From positions 434,001-498,000 of the forward strand of contig BCHX01000006.1 in NCBI GenBank assembly GCA_001599755.1: DNA of 64,000 nucleotides. The letters run 5' to 3'. This document shows, piece by piece, positions 42,482 to 54,346 of this stretch. Every line of letters begins with the position of its first letter. The stretch's first letter is position 1. Position numbers and translations under genes: made by a program. The notes under the pieces are model-generated. The model searched no databases and had not been told where the DNA came from. It saw only the letters and a program-made list of their open reading frames with translations. Source of the DNA: Gliomastix tumulicola (taxonomy: Eukaryota > Ascomycota > Sordariomycetes > Hypocreales > Bionectriaceae).

Positions 42482-43875
42482 CTAGGCGGACGTAATCTTG
42501 AACACGGCGATATCGTGCTCCCCAAGATCAGCCGAAACAGATGTTCCAGTACCAGTCTCCCCTGAATGCACCTCCGTCCACGAGTAGTCACCGTCCTCAA
42601 GACCCGGCACATCAGACAGGTTGACGGACAGCTGTTGCGCACCGCTTGCAGCGATGAGGGCGACAACGTGGCCATCAGACAGGGGACCGGCCCAGTAGGG
42701 GTAGATCTCGCCGTCAACGGGGGCTGGTGCACCGCTTGGTTGGAAATAGGTCGCCGCGACACCGAGATCGTCTTGGTTGATGTCGATGAGGGCCTGGCGG
42801 ATGTAGATATTAGAAGAGTATCTGGAATAGGGAGACGATACGTGCTGACCTTGTTCTTGATGATCTCGAGGCTCTCTGCGCTAAGTTTCGTCAGATCGGT
42901 CCCCTGGATGATGGGCGACTTAGAGATGGCCCAGAGTGCAAAGTGAGCTCGCTCCTCGGCCAGAGTAAGACCGCCGTTGCCGATGATCTGTTACGCAGTC
43001 AGCATCATGTGTTTGATCTTGATCATAGATCACCCACCATCATGTCAAGATCGTTAAACCCCCCAGGCTTCGAGTACTCCGAGATCCCGGCCGCAAAACT
43101 CGCAATCCTCACCACGTCCTCCCAGCCGCCCCAGTTGTCCTCACTCATCCTCCAGCTCTGGCCGACCTCAGCGCCCCACGTCCAGACCTCATCACGACCC
43201 CAGTTGCACAGCGAATAGAAGATCGGCGCGCCTGTAGCAGCCAGAGCATCCTTCATGATCTCATACCACTCCCTCGTGTGACCCGCAGGATCAGGACAAG
43301 TGTGGTCGTTGGGCGGGCCGACATTGCAGGGCGTGTAGCAGTTGTCATGCTTCCAGTAGTCGACGCCAAAGCTCGCGAGGAGATCGGCGTCTTGCTGCTC
43401 GTGGCCCTCGGAGCCGGGGTATCCTGCACATGTCTTGTAGCCTGCGTCTCCGTAAAGGCCGAATTTGAGGCCGAGTGCGTGAATCTCGTCAGCAACGGCC
43501 TTGACGCCGTTGGGCCACTTTTCCGGGTCGGGGACGAGGTTCCCGTCGCCGTCACGCTCTAAGAGCGTCCAGCAGTCGTCGATGTTGACGTACTGGTAGC
43601 CGAGGTCCTTCAGGCCGAGGTCGATGAAGGCTTGGGCCATTCGGAGAGCAGTGTCAGCGTCTGCCGCATTGCAGCCACCGGCATTCTGTAAGCATGATCA
43701 GCTTGTTATCTTGACTTGATATGGATAAAGTCTAGGAAAGTCTTACCCAACCGTTCCATCCTAGAGCTGGCTTAGTGCCCAACTCATTCTGTCTCGCACT
43801 GAGGGATGTTGGTGCTGGGCTGGCAGAGGCATAAATGCCAAAGAGAAGCGGAAGGGAAAGTGAGGTCTGGCGCAT
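42482..43875 (-). CDS. secreted GH27 alpha-galactosidase
   Basis: Four exons, 43747-43875, 43038-43685, 42850-42987 and 42482-42793, all GT-AG, give 408 residues. A signal peptide covers about 1-17, then a short propeptide-like stretch leads into the family start TKPALGWNGW. Further GH27 landmarks are YVNIDDCW, GLKFGLYGDAGYKTCAGYPG, the nucleophile block YWKHDNCY, the acid/base block SWRMSEDNWGGW and PGGFNDLDMM. The C-terminal beta domain ends HDIAVFKITSA. The enzyme should release terminal alpha-galactose from oligosaccharides or galactomannan outside the cell. Size and motif order are those of a complete enzyme. Confidence 0.95.
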
Positions 43876-44528
43876 TGCGTATCAGGGGTGGCCTGTTTGT
43901 GGATGATGCATGAATCTGGGGATCTGCCTTATGGACAGACCGTGGCTACTAGTATATATACCAAGTGACATGGATACATGCTGACAGTGATCATCTAGTC
44001 GATTTACTCGGATGGTCAACTCTCGTAGATCCGGCGAAGCAGCCCCCGAGAAGTGAACGTGAAGCGAATACTCAAAACCAATGCCACGACTACCACGATC
44101 TTGCTTGCGACGATCTTGGACGACTCTCCAGCAAGGAATGTAACATCGTGGATTGGACTGCGGAAAACCCAATTTAGCCGTAACCAGTGGCGGTCGATCC
44201 TCAGCAGGATTTCCTGGTCTTGGAGCAATGTCCTCATGCACTGATTGGAGCGCTACCGGCAGAACTACTCTTGGAAAATGTGTGATCGTCCTCAAGTTTC
44301 TCTCTATTCGCCCGCTTACAGAGGAACGCATCGGACCTCGTTCAAACGTTCGGTGCCACCTGCCGAGACTGCTTGATTGAGGGGATGAGCACTCTTTCCC
44401 CGCATTGATGTGCCGTCCTCAATCCCGGTTCCTGTATGAAGATGCAGGGGAAGCCTGTAGCCTGCGGGATAGAGGGTGGCGGAGGAGTCAGTGAGGACCT
44501 TGGAGTAGCTGTATGATTACTATCAACT
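43876..44528. other. intergenic region upstream of the alpha-galactosidase gene
   Basis: No coding region is supported. A TATATA lies at about 43952-43958, within 85 bp of the alpha-galactosidase start. Confidence 0.5.
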
Positions 44529-45768
44529 CTACTTGTTGAAGCTGGCTGGTACAGGGGTCTTTTTTTCGGCCATGCTGGAGCCTCCCTGTTTCTTCTTCGC
44601 CCCCTCAAATGAAACCATCTCGGGGATATAGTCCCGAAGTGATCTCTCTGGCGTCCATCCGAGATACTTCCGAGCCCGCTTCGCAGCTCCCCTGCTATTG
44701 AGCCCCCATGTGACGGGCTCCATGCCAAGCTTCTCCTTTGCTTCACCGATATCGAGCCGCATGGTCGATGTCCCGCTGATCAGACCTTGCTTGTTTGCCT
44801 CCTGGGCGATGTCGTCGGCAAGCTGGCTCCATCTGTGCGTACCGTTCTCGCAGAAGAAATACCCCTTTGGACCGAAAATCTCCTGTTCGTTGCTATCGGG
44901 CTCGGCACGAAGTGACTGCTCTGCGAGGAGTATGATGAGGTCGGATAGATCACGGACGTGGACGTTATCCCACTCGGTGAGTCCGTTCCCAATAACTGGC
45001 GCAGCACCGTGATCCAGAGTCAAGGCGATCAAGAGTGGAACCTGACGACTTCTCTGGCTGATAAGGCCACGTCCCACGCCATAGATGGTGGGCGGGCAGA
45101 CGATGGCAATCTTGACGGCCTTGGGGTCCCGGCCAGCTTCGGCGAGCACGATCTTGTCCACGTCACGGTGCCAGGCCTGATCTGGGAGACTAGTGACGGC
45201 GTCTATGCCGTCGAGGTCGTCGTAGGCCTGCTCTGGAAGCGGCGCCTCGCCATAGCGGTTGTTATCGGCGTCATACCAGCACAGAATGCCGGTGCCGCTG
45301 ATATGGATGTAGTACGCCGGGTTGGACGGCGAATGGGTGGATGCCAGTCCTTCTGCGATGGCGCGGGCTGCCCCTGGGTGATCTGACGAATCGGCGGTGT
45401 CTATGAAACATGGGTTAAAGTCATCATCGTTCCTATCATTTAGACATGGGTTTGGGTAAAAAGACGCTGACGCGACTTACGAATGACGATGTCGGCCTCG
45501 GAAGCAGCGTTCTTGATGACATCGAAGTCATCCAGCGAGCCCATCACAGTCTGGACTCCAGGTAAAGATGCCCTGATCTTGGCAGCCTTTTCCTCATCTC
45601 GAACGAGGATCTTGAACTGCCAGTCGGGCTGGGCCTGTCGGATGCCGAAGAGCGCATCACCGCCGATGTATCCAGTGGCGCCCGTGCTGGAAGATGTCAG
45701 GTGCTTAGCAAATGCCAGTGAAACGGATCGTCGCCGGGAACGTACAGGAATACCTTCTTGGAAGACAT
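44529..45768 (-). CDS. NAD(P)-dependent epimerase/dehydratase (extended SDR-like)
   Basis: Three exons, 45746-45768 (23 nt), 45481-45686 and 44529-45400, close to 366 residues. The first intron (GTACGT to TTCCAG) splits the dinucleotide-binding motif, which reads TGATGYIGG after splicing. Then come a Rossmann pattern (QFKILVRDEEKAAKI, GSLDDFDVI, EADIVI), a YYIHISGTGI strand, the IVCPPTIYGVGRG block and WDNVHVRDLSDLIILL, all usual for extended SDR proteins acting on nucleotide sugars or related ketones. The C-terminal part (YLGWTPERSLRDYIPEMV) is the substrate-side domain. I see no signal peptide, so it is likely cytosolic. I could not confirm the YxxxK catalytic pair by eye, so it may be an atypical member. 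Confidence 0.85.
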
Positions 45769-46251
45769 TTGACTCCTGGTTTTCTTGGGTTAGCTGCCGT
45801 GGGAGGCGTTGTATTTGAAGAATAGGTGGTCTCCGTGGCCTCTGCACTTTGTTTGTTGGGGCTTGATGGCGATATGATCAAGTTAAAGACGTATTGGAAT
45901 GTTTTCATTCTTGACTTGAAAAGTAGGTAGATTGAATCTGATGTTGTCCTGTCTTAACGTCCTACCCCTCACTCCACGCGGTTGAAGAAAAGCTTGAGTC
46001 ACATGCGTACCCAAAATATATGGCTCCATAGCTCAAGTATTTATTCAACTATATGCCCCTCACTCCCTTTCACCCCTCTGCACAATTCGCCACATTGGGT
46101 CAATAGACTGACTTCTTGCTGGTCGTGGAATTGGCGCGTGAGTTGTGGACAGAAGCCTGATTTGACAGAGTTGGCTCTGGTAGCCCATCACAGGACTCCA
46201 TCCCTATTTGGTAGACTGTGGTTAAGACATAGTAAGGATGACTCGTGATGT

Positions 46252-48020
46252 CTAAGTCTCCCCTACCTCCGCTTTGAGCTGGGCAAGAGTGACGGGATCA
46301 ACAGCCAAGTGCTTCAGCTCAAGGTACTCAAAGATACATCTGCCCTGGGACGTCTGTATTTGTCGGGTAGATTCCGGAAACGGGGTCACCTTTATCTTGA
46401 AAGTGCCGGTTCCCATTTTCCGAGCAAATGTCCCAGCCCAGAATGTCCTGCTAAAGTTGACACGCAGGTGGACGCTGCTCATCCATGTAACTTCCGGACC
46501 TTCCGGGCCTTGAGCAGCCTTATATCGGAAGATGTAGGCGGATCCGTTGGGACTGGAGCCCCAAAGCTCCATGACGCGTAGCGTGGGCGTGAATCTTATC
46601 AACTCCGCAGCGTAGCATATCGTCTGTCTGATGTAGAATGCGCCAGCGACTCCAAGCGACAGGAAACATGTCGGGCTGACACAGAGGAGCTCGATGTTTC
46701 TCCAGAGGGGCAGGGGTATTTTCGGAGCCCGTGGCGGCCTGTCATACCCCAACGGCGAGAGAAATCGGCCGCTGTTTGCCTGGGAATCCACGCTGAATTC
46801 TGCCAAATTACGACAGACGCGACTCGAGACGAGGGCATCGGCCATTACTCTATTTAGGAGTGTATTGAGACCTCGCTCATTGGGATGCTGCAGCCAGATG
46901 GACAGATACAGTCGTCGAAGACTCGAGGGCAGCGCCGGTATCAGGTACTGGACAAACTCTAGATTTATACGTTGGATGAGTGTTTGTTTTTGCTTTTGAA
47001 AAGAATGAAGTATAATGGGCGTGCGTACCTTGCACGAATACCTTCATCTCCGATACCGTGACGGGTTTCCATCTCTCAAAGCGAAAGCATTCCAAGGCCA
47101 CCAGGCTCTGCCTTAGCACCTGGGCCAGCGACTTGACATTGATGCTCCTATACGACCGTCGAGGAATACGAAGGGCTTTGACAATTGGCACCTTCGGAAG
47201 GGGGGGAACGGTTGGTCTCAGTCGAAGAGGTGTGCCGTGTAACCTTGATTTGAGAGAGCTATAACAAACAAAGCTCTGTGGGAAGCCAGTCGTGTCGGGG
47301 TGGCCGTCGGGCTCTTGCCGTGAACGAGAATCTTGTGCCACTTTCATCCGGTGATGCTCTGCAAGTCTGCTGGTGTTTATTCGAGATATATCAGACTCGA
47401 ATCGCACGGGATAGTCATCGTCTAGTGTGCAGGAGTAATAGTAATGTTGGTTATCGCTGGGAGAGAGGGCCGATATTTCCAAGGTGATACCACTGGAAGG
47501 TCCGATGTCGAGGCGATGTCTACCAGGCCTCCATCTCGCGAGAATCTTGAAGAGCGCCCTAATACACGTGGAAAAGATGCCGTCGTTCCTGTAGAAGAGA
47601 TTGGTGGATTAGAAGAGGAATGAAGAGAAGCTCGCTGACTTGAGCTTACCGGGTCATTGTGGCTTCATCTTCGCTTTGCCAACAGCTGTCACAACCGTAC
47701 TCAGGGAGCTTGATGATGAGCAAGATGCTCTCAATATACGACAGCCTCATTTGGTCATGATCAATGGCTTCCTGAAAGGTGGACAGCCCGGAATTATCCA
47801 CTATGAGCTGCCTGAATGTGTAACACTCAAAGAATGCTTGCCAGTCTTTACAGACACTGGGTAGGTGGCCGATGCCACCTGCGGCTGCCACATCTGGATC
47901 GGAGGAGAGGCTCGCTGGAGCGACGATGAATTCGAATATCAGGAGGCGAATCTCCGCCGGTAGCCTGTACCAGGACGTAGATTCTACCTGCCGTCGACTC
48001 ATGAGTCTTGTTCTAGCCAT
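46252..48020 (-). CDS. large protein of unknown function with F-box-like N-terminus
   Basis: Three exons, 47650-48020, 47029-47588 and 46252-46958, close to 545 residues with GT-AG introns of 61 and 70 nt. The N-terminus has an F-box-like segment (WYRLPAEIRLLIFEFI) followed by LPSVCKDWQAFFE. The middle has the block IFSTCIRALFKILARW, and the C-terminus is a predicted mixed region ending FEYLELKHLAVDPVTLAQL. This order matches a fungal family of F-box-like proteins (I believe DUF6546-type), for which no activity is known. Such proteins might recruit targets to a ubiquitin ligase; that is inference from the F-box-like part only. Confidence 0.75.
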
Positions 48021-48300
48021 ATTTCGTGTTGTATGGCACTTGTAGGATTAATTCTAATCGTGCTGCGTGGCGAGTGCGGAGGAGAGAATAATAAGGAGAG
48101 GTAGAATAGAGGTGTTTGAAAAATAAAGTAGACGTGGGCCAAGAAGATAAAGTAATGTTTTTCGAGGCTCATCAAGGTACTTTGTCTGTCCAGCCGCATC
48201 TACGCCATCCTCAGCCTCCAAAAACTATGCCAATCGGTGTACCATGGTACACCAAGGCTGGAGCTATTGAATACAAGGCATCTAATTTGTTCCAAAATGG

Positions 48301-48728
48301 CTAGTTCCACAGTGCGTTGAAAGTTCCAGCTTGTTTCGCATCTGAATTCCCTTGGAGAGGTGTGTCCTCAATATCAATTGTATGATGCGCCTTGGCTGCT
48401 GAGCTGCCGTGGAATTGCCGGTATGCTATGTCTGAGAAAGACTCAGTGGGTAAAGGCTTTTTGTAAGTGGTGGTTGGGTGATCGAGGGAAGTATCTGACT
48501 CATTTTCTTGTCGAAGTTGGGCAGAAGCCTTTGCCCTCGCCTTCCTCACACCTTGTATTCTAGCCACCCGGCGGCGCCTCCTCCTCCAGCAGACGGACCA
48601 AAGCCTGCCGCTCCAGACGGGCCGCCTGGGCATCGCCCGACGCCGCTGCCGCCGCAATCACGGCATCCAGGGCCACAAGGGCTGCTCTCGTCGTCATCGT
48701 CCTCGTCGTCTTTCTCGCTCTCATCCTC

Positions 48729-48772
<44 letters not shown>

Positions 48773-48860
48773 GGTGGTGTTGCTGTGGTTGCTGTGGCGG
48801 TGTTGCTGAGGTTGCTGTGGTGGTGGTATTGGTCTTGGTATTGGTCTTGGTGTTGTCAAA
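48301..48860 (-). pseudogene. possible degenerate small gene
   Basis: On the minus strand a GC3-rich segment would encode a helical stretch (AALVALDAVIAAAAASG, then ARLERQALVRLLEEE), closed by a stop at 48560. Just upstream a different frame gives Ser/Asn repeats followed by an acidic run (SSEDESEKDDEDDDDE). Downstream a third frame stays open to 48301. The pieces look protein-like but do not join in one frame, which suggests a frameshifted remnant or an unrecognised intron. Confidence is low. Confidence 0.3.
48729..48771. repeat. GTTGCT hexanucleotide repeat
   Basis: About seven GTTGCT units, continuing in imperfect form (GGTGTTGCTGTGGTTGCTG) to about 48815. On the minus strand it reads (AGCAAC)n, a typical source of Gln, Ser-Asn or Ala-Thr runs depending on frame. 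Confidence 0.85.
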
Positions 48861-49388
48861 TTGGAAAGCTAGGCATCTTTTCTCTCACAATAACATCTTC
48901 TACGTGTCCACGGTTGCGCCTGTCCTGGGCTCTCCTTCCCATAATTTTAGTCGTGGGGTGCATGTATGGGAGGTGAGGACAGCAAAATTGGATGGCTCTT
49001 GCTTCCGTGACCACGAGGGTCTTCTGGGGCTCCTGCTTCCCAGTATGAAGTATGGAACGTCTGCGCCGTCCCTCCCGATTTTCTGACAGGTCGAAATGGG
49101 AGTAGAACCAAGAAGGTTTTGTGACATGGATACCATTATTTCACCTCCTGGAGGAGTATAGATTTCCATACTATTTCGTCAAGGTGCCCTGGCCTTGCAT
49201 GGCCGATACGTGGTACTTGTTTCCTTTACCCCCGACATGACGTTGCCAATGGGGCATGCGGGCTGAGAAAGGTTCGTAAATTCAATAGTAGCTTACGCAT
49301 ATCTAAGTATATATTCTAGAATAGCTTATGTGGCATCCTTTTACCCCTGTGTTACGACCTCTACTCTTTGAACATTGTACTCAATCTT

Positions 49389-50555
49389 CTACCTCCCTAG
49401 ATTCGGCTCCCTTAGAACTGTCCTGTGCCTAGGATCTTCCCCGACTGACTCGATTCCTGGAACTGTCCAAACCAAACGGCACGCCGGTCGGCGGTCTGCA
49501 GGAGGATCCTGAAACGGGCCCTCGCCATTTACGAAGTACTCTACCTTATGACCTTCAGCTGCACGGGGAAGTAGCGGTTCATTTTCGTCCTCGCATGGAC
49601 CTGCTCGGCAGATGACCTCGCACGACGTCCGCGGATTGACCGGCGGACGGTGGACCCTACCTACGCCACGGACGCGATAGATGAAGCGCCGTCTCGGTCG
49701 CGGCACGGAGGACATTCCTGCGGGGACGGGCTGACTTACATCTACTTTCCACTTGACAGTGTAGCCTCGAGACGGAGCCGTGGACTTAGCACGCGAGCTG
49801 TCTCGGGGGTAGAACTGGACTTTGTGGCCCTGAGATTCGAGAGGGGCGACGAACTGCTTCCTCTGCGGACATGCCTCAGCCTCGTACCAGTGGTGGGCGA
49901 TGTTTGGCTTTGTGGGATCCCACCATGTGTATAGCTTGCCTTTCAAATCACCAGACACAGGACTATGCTGCGGCGGGGCCATGGGCTTGGGTCTTTTGGG
50001 TTCCTTCTCAACACTGTCGACGGCTGTTCGCGTCCTCTTCGGAGCAGTGGGCTTAGAGACTGCTGTCTTGGGCTTCGTCATGCTAGACTTCGGTGCGGCG
50101 GCAGCATTTAGTTTGCCGGTTTCAGGGGTTCTGGCAGGAGCAATCGGTGCCGGGAGAGTCCTTTTCCGCAGCATCATGCAACGCGCTGGAATCGTAGGTT
50201 CTTGAGCGTTACTTGGCTGCGCCTCAGGGTCAGCGTTGCTCGGAATTGGCAGTGGAGGAATCTCTTCGAGGGCCGCTTTATGCGTAAGGATGATTTTGAT
50301 CTTTTTCTTGGGCGGCTCGCTAGCATCATCGGGCTGGAGATGTTCTGAGGGGGCCTTCTCGGCAGGGGGAGGAGGATGCAGCCGTGCAGGGGGGTCTTCT
50401 GGGTCTGGCTTCCGCGTGAGTTTGATCTTGATCTTGCGACTTTCTTTGGCCTCTGTAAGCTGGGCTGTCGAGGCCTCGGCTGTCGTGGCCGGAGACTTTG
50501 ATAGCTCTTGAGCATCTTGCTCGGACTTGACGATGGTCCTCCTCGGCTGCACCAT
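49389..50555 (-). CDS. orphan disordered protein, member B of the unnamed paralogue pair
   Basis: Intronless, 388 residues, start at 50555. The N-terminal half is basic, Pro/Ala-rich and disordered, with two copies of a KIKIxLTxK motif (KIKIKLTRKPDPEDPPA and KIKIILTHKAALEEIPP). The C-terminal half shares ordered motifs with the protein at 23332-24291: YTWWDPTKPNIAHHWYE, LESQGHKVQF, GYTVKWKVD and KVEYFVNGEGPFQDPP. Between them the loop lengths differ and B has extra Cys residues (SCEVICRAGPC). No signal peptide or membrane segment. I do not recognise a named domain; the conserved Trp, Tyr and Gly positions suggest a compact beta-rich fold, which is inference. Confidence 0.75.
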   Translation of the reverse strand: MVQPRRTIVKSEQDAQELSKSPATTAEASTAQLTEAKESRKIKIKLTRKPDPEDPPARLHPPPPAEKAPSEHLQPDDASEPPKKKIKIILTHKAALEEIPPLPIPSNADPEAQPSNAQEPTIPARCMMLRKRTLPAPIAPARTPETGKLNAAAAPKSSMTKPKTAVSKPTAPKRTRTAVDSVEKEPKRPKPMAPPQHSPVSGDLKGKLYTWWDPTKPNIAHHWYEAEACPQRKQFVAPLESQGHKVQFYPRDSSRAKSTAPSRGYTVKWKVDVSQPVPAGMSSVPRPRRRFIYRVRGVGRVHRPPVNPRTSCEVICRAGPCEDENEPLLPRAAEGHKVEYFVNGEGPFQDPPADRRPACRLVWTVPGIESVGEDPRHRTVLREPNLGR

Positions 50556-51426
50556 GGTGCATACTACTAATCTTTGCTTATGCGGCGGATATGTGAACTT
50601 GATGGCTTCGAGTGTTGAGGAAAGATGAAGTTTCCCGGCGTTTGTAGATGGAGCTCTTACTTTCCGAGAGGATGTAGCAATTAAAGCTGACGCGGGTATT
50701 TGAAAAGATGTAATGTAGACCAGAACAGAACTAGTTCAACCTTTGTGTGACACTTGCTTTCTTTTGCCGACCTGCTTGAACATGCTCATTGTCGTAGTTA
50801 AGAGGGCAATTTGGGATTCACAGCCATTGTTGAATGCTCGCTTTGTTGGAACCTGAAACTCAACATACTTGTCTTGATGAAAAGGGTACGTGCTCTTTGT
50901 TCTCAGTAGAATTGTCCGCACGTTTGGCAATAGCGTAAAGTATTCAACGGCACCATAGAGATGGCTACATTTGTAGAGGATTAGTTGAAGAGGCGAGTTC
51001 GACCTTTGGGCTTATGGAACACTGAACAACCTGCTGCTTGTTTGGCAATAAATACAAATGTAAAGTCAAGGAGTATTGCCATGTTCCTGCCTTGTATGAT
51101 TCCATACTAGTAGGCACCGTCCAAGCAAGACCCTTGGAATGGACTTCCGAGGATTAATTCAGCCACTTAGTCGGGCAATAACTTTGTGCCGGTTGGAGTG
51201 TTGACTCGGAAGCGTTCCTGTTTTGCACATTTTTAAACCCCGAGGGCCGACGTCCACTAGACTTGATGTAGAAGCCTAAGCCAGTGTTGTCCATGGTAAT
51301 TAAGACCGTAAAATGAACATTCCTACACGTTAACTTGCTCTTCCTTCGCCGGCAATAATATCATAGATAAGTCGTTCAACGTGGCTGAGTCCTAGCAACA
51401 GAAAAAAAACGAAAAAAAAAAAATCC
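50556..51426. other. intergenic region, no gene seen
   Basis: Rather AT-rich sequence between two minus-strand genes, with an A-rich tract at about 51401-51423 close to the stop codon of the next gene. Nothing else stands out. Confidence 0.5.
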
Positions 51427-53893
51427 CTACTGAATAGTGTTGCAACGAATCGCATTCTCCGTCACATTCACATCCGAGTTTTCACCCGTCCACGGCTCCA
51501 CCAAATCGGAATGGTACGCAAAGAACCACGAAACCGGCTACAGTTAACAGTCACAGTCAGTGAACGGTTACTTCCCCACGAACGAACGAAGTCACAAGAT
51601 ACGGGCCGAAGTAGTAGTACACATACCGAAGAGAGGTCAGCCCACACGAAGCTAGACGCTGATACCTGGGGCGAATTCACAACGATTCTCTGGATCCAGG
51701 GAGGGGTATGTTGGCTGACAGGCCAGAAAAAGGTCAGCGAATTCAGAGGCCCGTCTCTGTCGACTATGTGGATGGTGAGCGCCTCCTCGGCCGGATTCCA
51801 CTGCCCGAGGATGGCCGGCAGTCGCCCGTCGTCGAACTCGGCCATCAGTCCGGTCCAGCGGGGGCTGTCCGGGGTTCCTGGGGGGAACCCTCGGAACACG
51901 GTTTTCTGCCCCTTGAGCACCTTGACTCCCGCGAAAGAGGCGTGGCTGGCGAAGGCAGTCCATGAGTTCCTGTCGAGGAAGAAGGACCGGTCGAGGCGCG
52001 TCTCTACGGGGATTTTCACAACAAGGCCGTTGCCGGGTGCATGCTTTTTGACGGTGCGACGTTGTTCCAGGACCACGCCGATGGTTTCCATGCCTCCGAC
52101 AACCGCGGACACGGGGTCGAAGAAGATGCCGGTCGCTTTGTGCGTATTCCCGTACCCAAAGGAGGATACGTGAGCCTGGGTGATGGGCATGAGAGGCATG
52201 ATGAAGGGACCGAAGTAATGAAACGTGCCCCTAGATGTTTTGATCTAGGACACGGGTGTGCGTGTTAGTTTAGTTAGAGCCAGCTTTGTATGTGTCGTCT
52301 TGCGAGACCAAACGAGAATAGAACTCACGAGAAGAAAGGGACCCTGCGCCTCTTCCAAATTCCTCGAACGACGAGTCACAATGAAGACCGAGTCGACCAC
52401 TTCGTCGGCGTGAAGGTACCGTGTCACCGCACAGCAGGTCGCCGTCGGGATCCCCAGCCTCCGCCTTTGGCGCCCATCCGTGAGGATGCAGCTGACACCA
52501 TTCACATTAGAGAAGACGGTGAAGCTGTGCATGCGTCGATCGCCCGAGGTGAATGGCAGGTATCGCGCAAACCGATCTCGGAGGTGGAATCGGATGACCA
52601 TCGGGCTTTGCATGGACATGTCGATGACACGACAGATGGTCGTCGGTGAAAACTGCATATCGCGCTCCCAGAAGAGTCTGGGTCTGTCGGCGTCCTTGTG
52701 CGCGTCGATCCTATCTGGCGCTGGGGACGGACGCATGGCCGTGATCTTGATGCCCTGTGGTGGGTGAGACGCAGCTGTCAGTGAACGAGTCCGGTGGGAG
52801 GGAGGAAGGAGTGGCTGCTTTTTCGCGTACATCATCCATCCAGGACAGATCTCGCAAGTTCTTCAGCGGGGAGAACGTGATCCATCCGAATTCGGATCCC
52901 AGCCACGGCGACAGAGAGCGGTCCTCATACTGCAGTCTGAGGGCGCACACGCCATACGTCCCCAGCATGTACTGGATGCCGAGCAGCGCCCCGTCTGCTG
53001 CCTGCTCGTCGACGGGGATGAGATGGTCGTAGTCTCCGGACGGGTCTGTCCCGACGTTGGTGAGACAAGTCTCGCCCAAGATGAAGACGGTCTTTGCGCC
53101 GAGAAAGGTGAAGGGTGCGGTGCTGTAGCGGGGGAGTGCTATCTCGCCACGGCTGTTGTACGTGAACGTGTCGATCGCCTCCAGACGAGTCTCCGCCCAC
53201 TCCAGCGTCTTCTGAGCGTTGAACAGAGACGTGACGAAGCTCGGCGTGAGAAACCCGCAAATGTGAGCCTGGATTTCGGGGGGCAGCTCCGCCACGGCCC
53301 GGAGGAGTGCGGTCAGTTCCGTGTCCTTGAGACCTCTGGTGGGAATCGGCGCCGTCACCCGACCTCGGTCGACCATGGTAACACTGTTGATGAGGTACCG
53401 GGGCATGACGGTCATCGTGTATCGGGAGAATCGATCGACAAGACGGGCGTTGAAGTATGGGAGGCGCTCCCTGGCCAGCTGCAAGCACGCAGCGTGCATG
53501 ACCGCGGGGCTGTAGACGATGTCGCCGTCCGTCGTCGAGTTGCGGGCAGCATGAACAGCCTCGACGCGGATTGCAGCGTTCTGATGGTGTCGCATCATAG
53601 GGGCGTCGGCGTGGTGGAATTTGTATTTAGCTCGAGCATCATAGACGTTTCGCTCGGAGATGGGACCGACGATCAATTCCATACGGACTTTGCCGCGAGG
53701 ATCTCTGATGTACTGGTAGGCTGCAGAGTGGTTAGCCGTAGGCTCGGGGTGCCTGCCGTTGGAAAGGATACGCAGTGAGGCAGTCCTTACAGCGATAGAT
53801 CAGCTTGTCCGATCCCTTCAGATTGAGATCAAAGTAATGGGAGTGTTGATGGCAAAAGATGCAGGTCCAGTCCAGGGTCGGTGACCGGTCCAT
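51427..53893 (-). CDS. large protein of unknown function with F-box-like segment
   Basis: Five exons, 53791-53893, 52831-53720, 52329-52754, 51627-52244 and 51427-51537, close to 715 residues. The first intron (GTAAGG to CTGCAG) is the least certain: a GTATCC donor 21 bp further on would keep a second CxxC (CKDC) but loses the frame. The N-terminus has a CxxC/His pattern (CIFCHQHSHYFDL). In the middle an F-box-like stretch (LPPEIQAHICGFL) is followed by FVTSLFNAQKTLEWAETRL. Beta-rich regions follow (FTFLGAKTVFILGETCL, WPVSQHTPPWIQRIVV). I cannot place it in a characterised family. No signal peptide is seen. Confidence 0.7.
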
Positions 53894-54346
53894 GGCGCAC
53901 TCTCAATGGCCTCTGGCCACTCGCTGGTCGTACAATTGAGGATGAAAAAGGCGACCAGGCGATGGGTGGTGTTGGCTCAGCGGCAAGATGGATGGAAAGA
54001 GGAAGAAGTCTCCCGCGTGTAGAGACGTTAGGACGAGCTGAAAGAGGGGTAAATAAAATGCATCACGTGATGACATGCCGTGTGACGGCTGTGATTCGAT
54101 GAGGTAGCGGCATGATTACAACCCAACCAGATCGCAGGGCGGCTGCCCATGGGGTATTTCTCGGGTCATCAAGATGTCTCACTCGGATGCCGTCAACACT
54201 TTGTTTGGATGCTCAGAGATTTAAAAAAAAAAAAAACATTCTCCACTCCAAGAGATGGCTGGAGAAGTCTCTTATTCCCTATATAATTCCTCCGCTCCCG
54301 CCTGGACCCTTTCTTCCCGTATCGCTGGACGGGGATATCTTGGGGT
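53894..54346. other. intergenic region with an A run
   Basis: No coding region. A run of about 14 A is at 54223-54236, probably in the 3' flank of the Nudix gene. Confidence 0.5.

Noticed and set aside
53737..53791. Second CxxC in the first exon of the 715-residue protein
   Set aside because: Keeping it needs the GTATCC donor, which puts the next exon out of frame with the only good acceptor.
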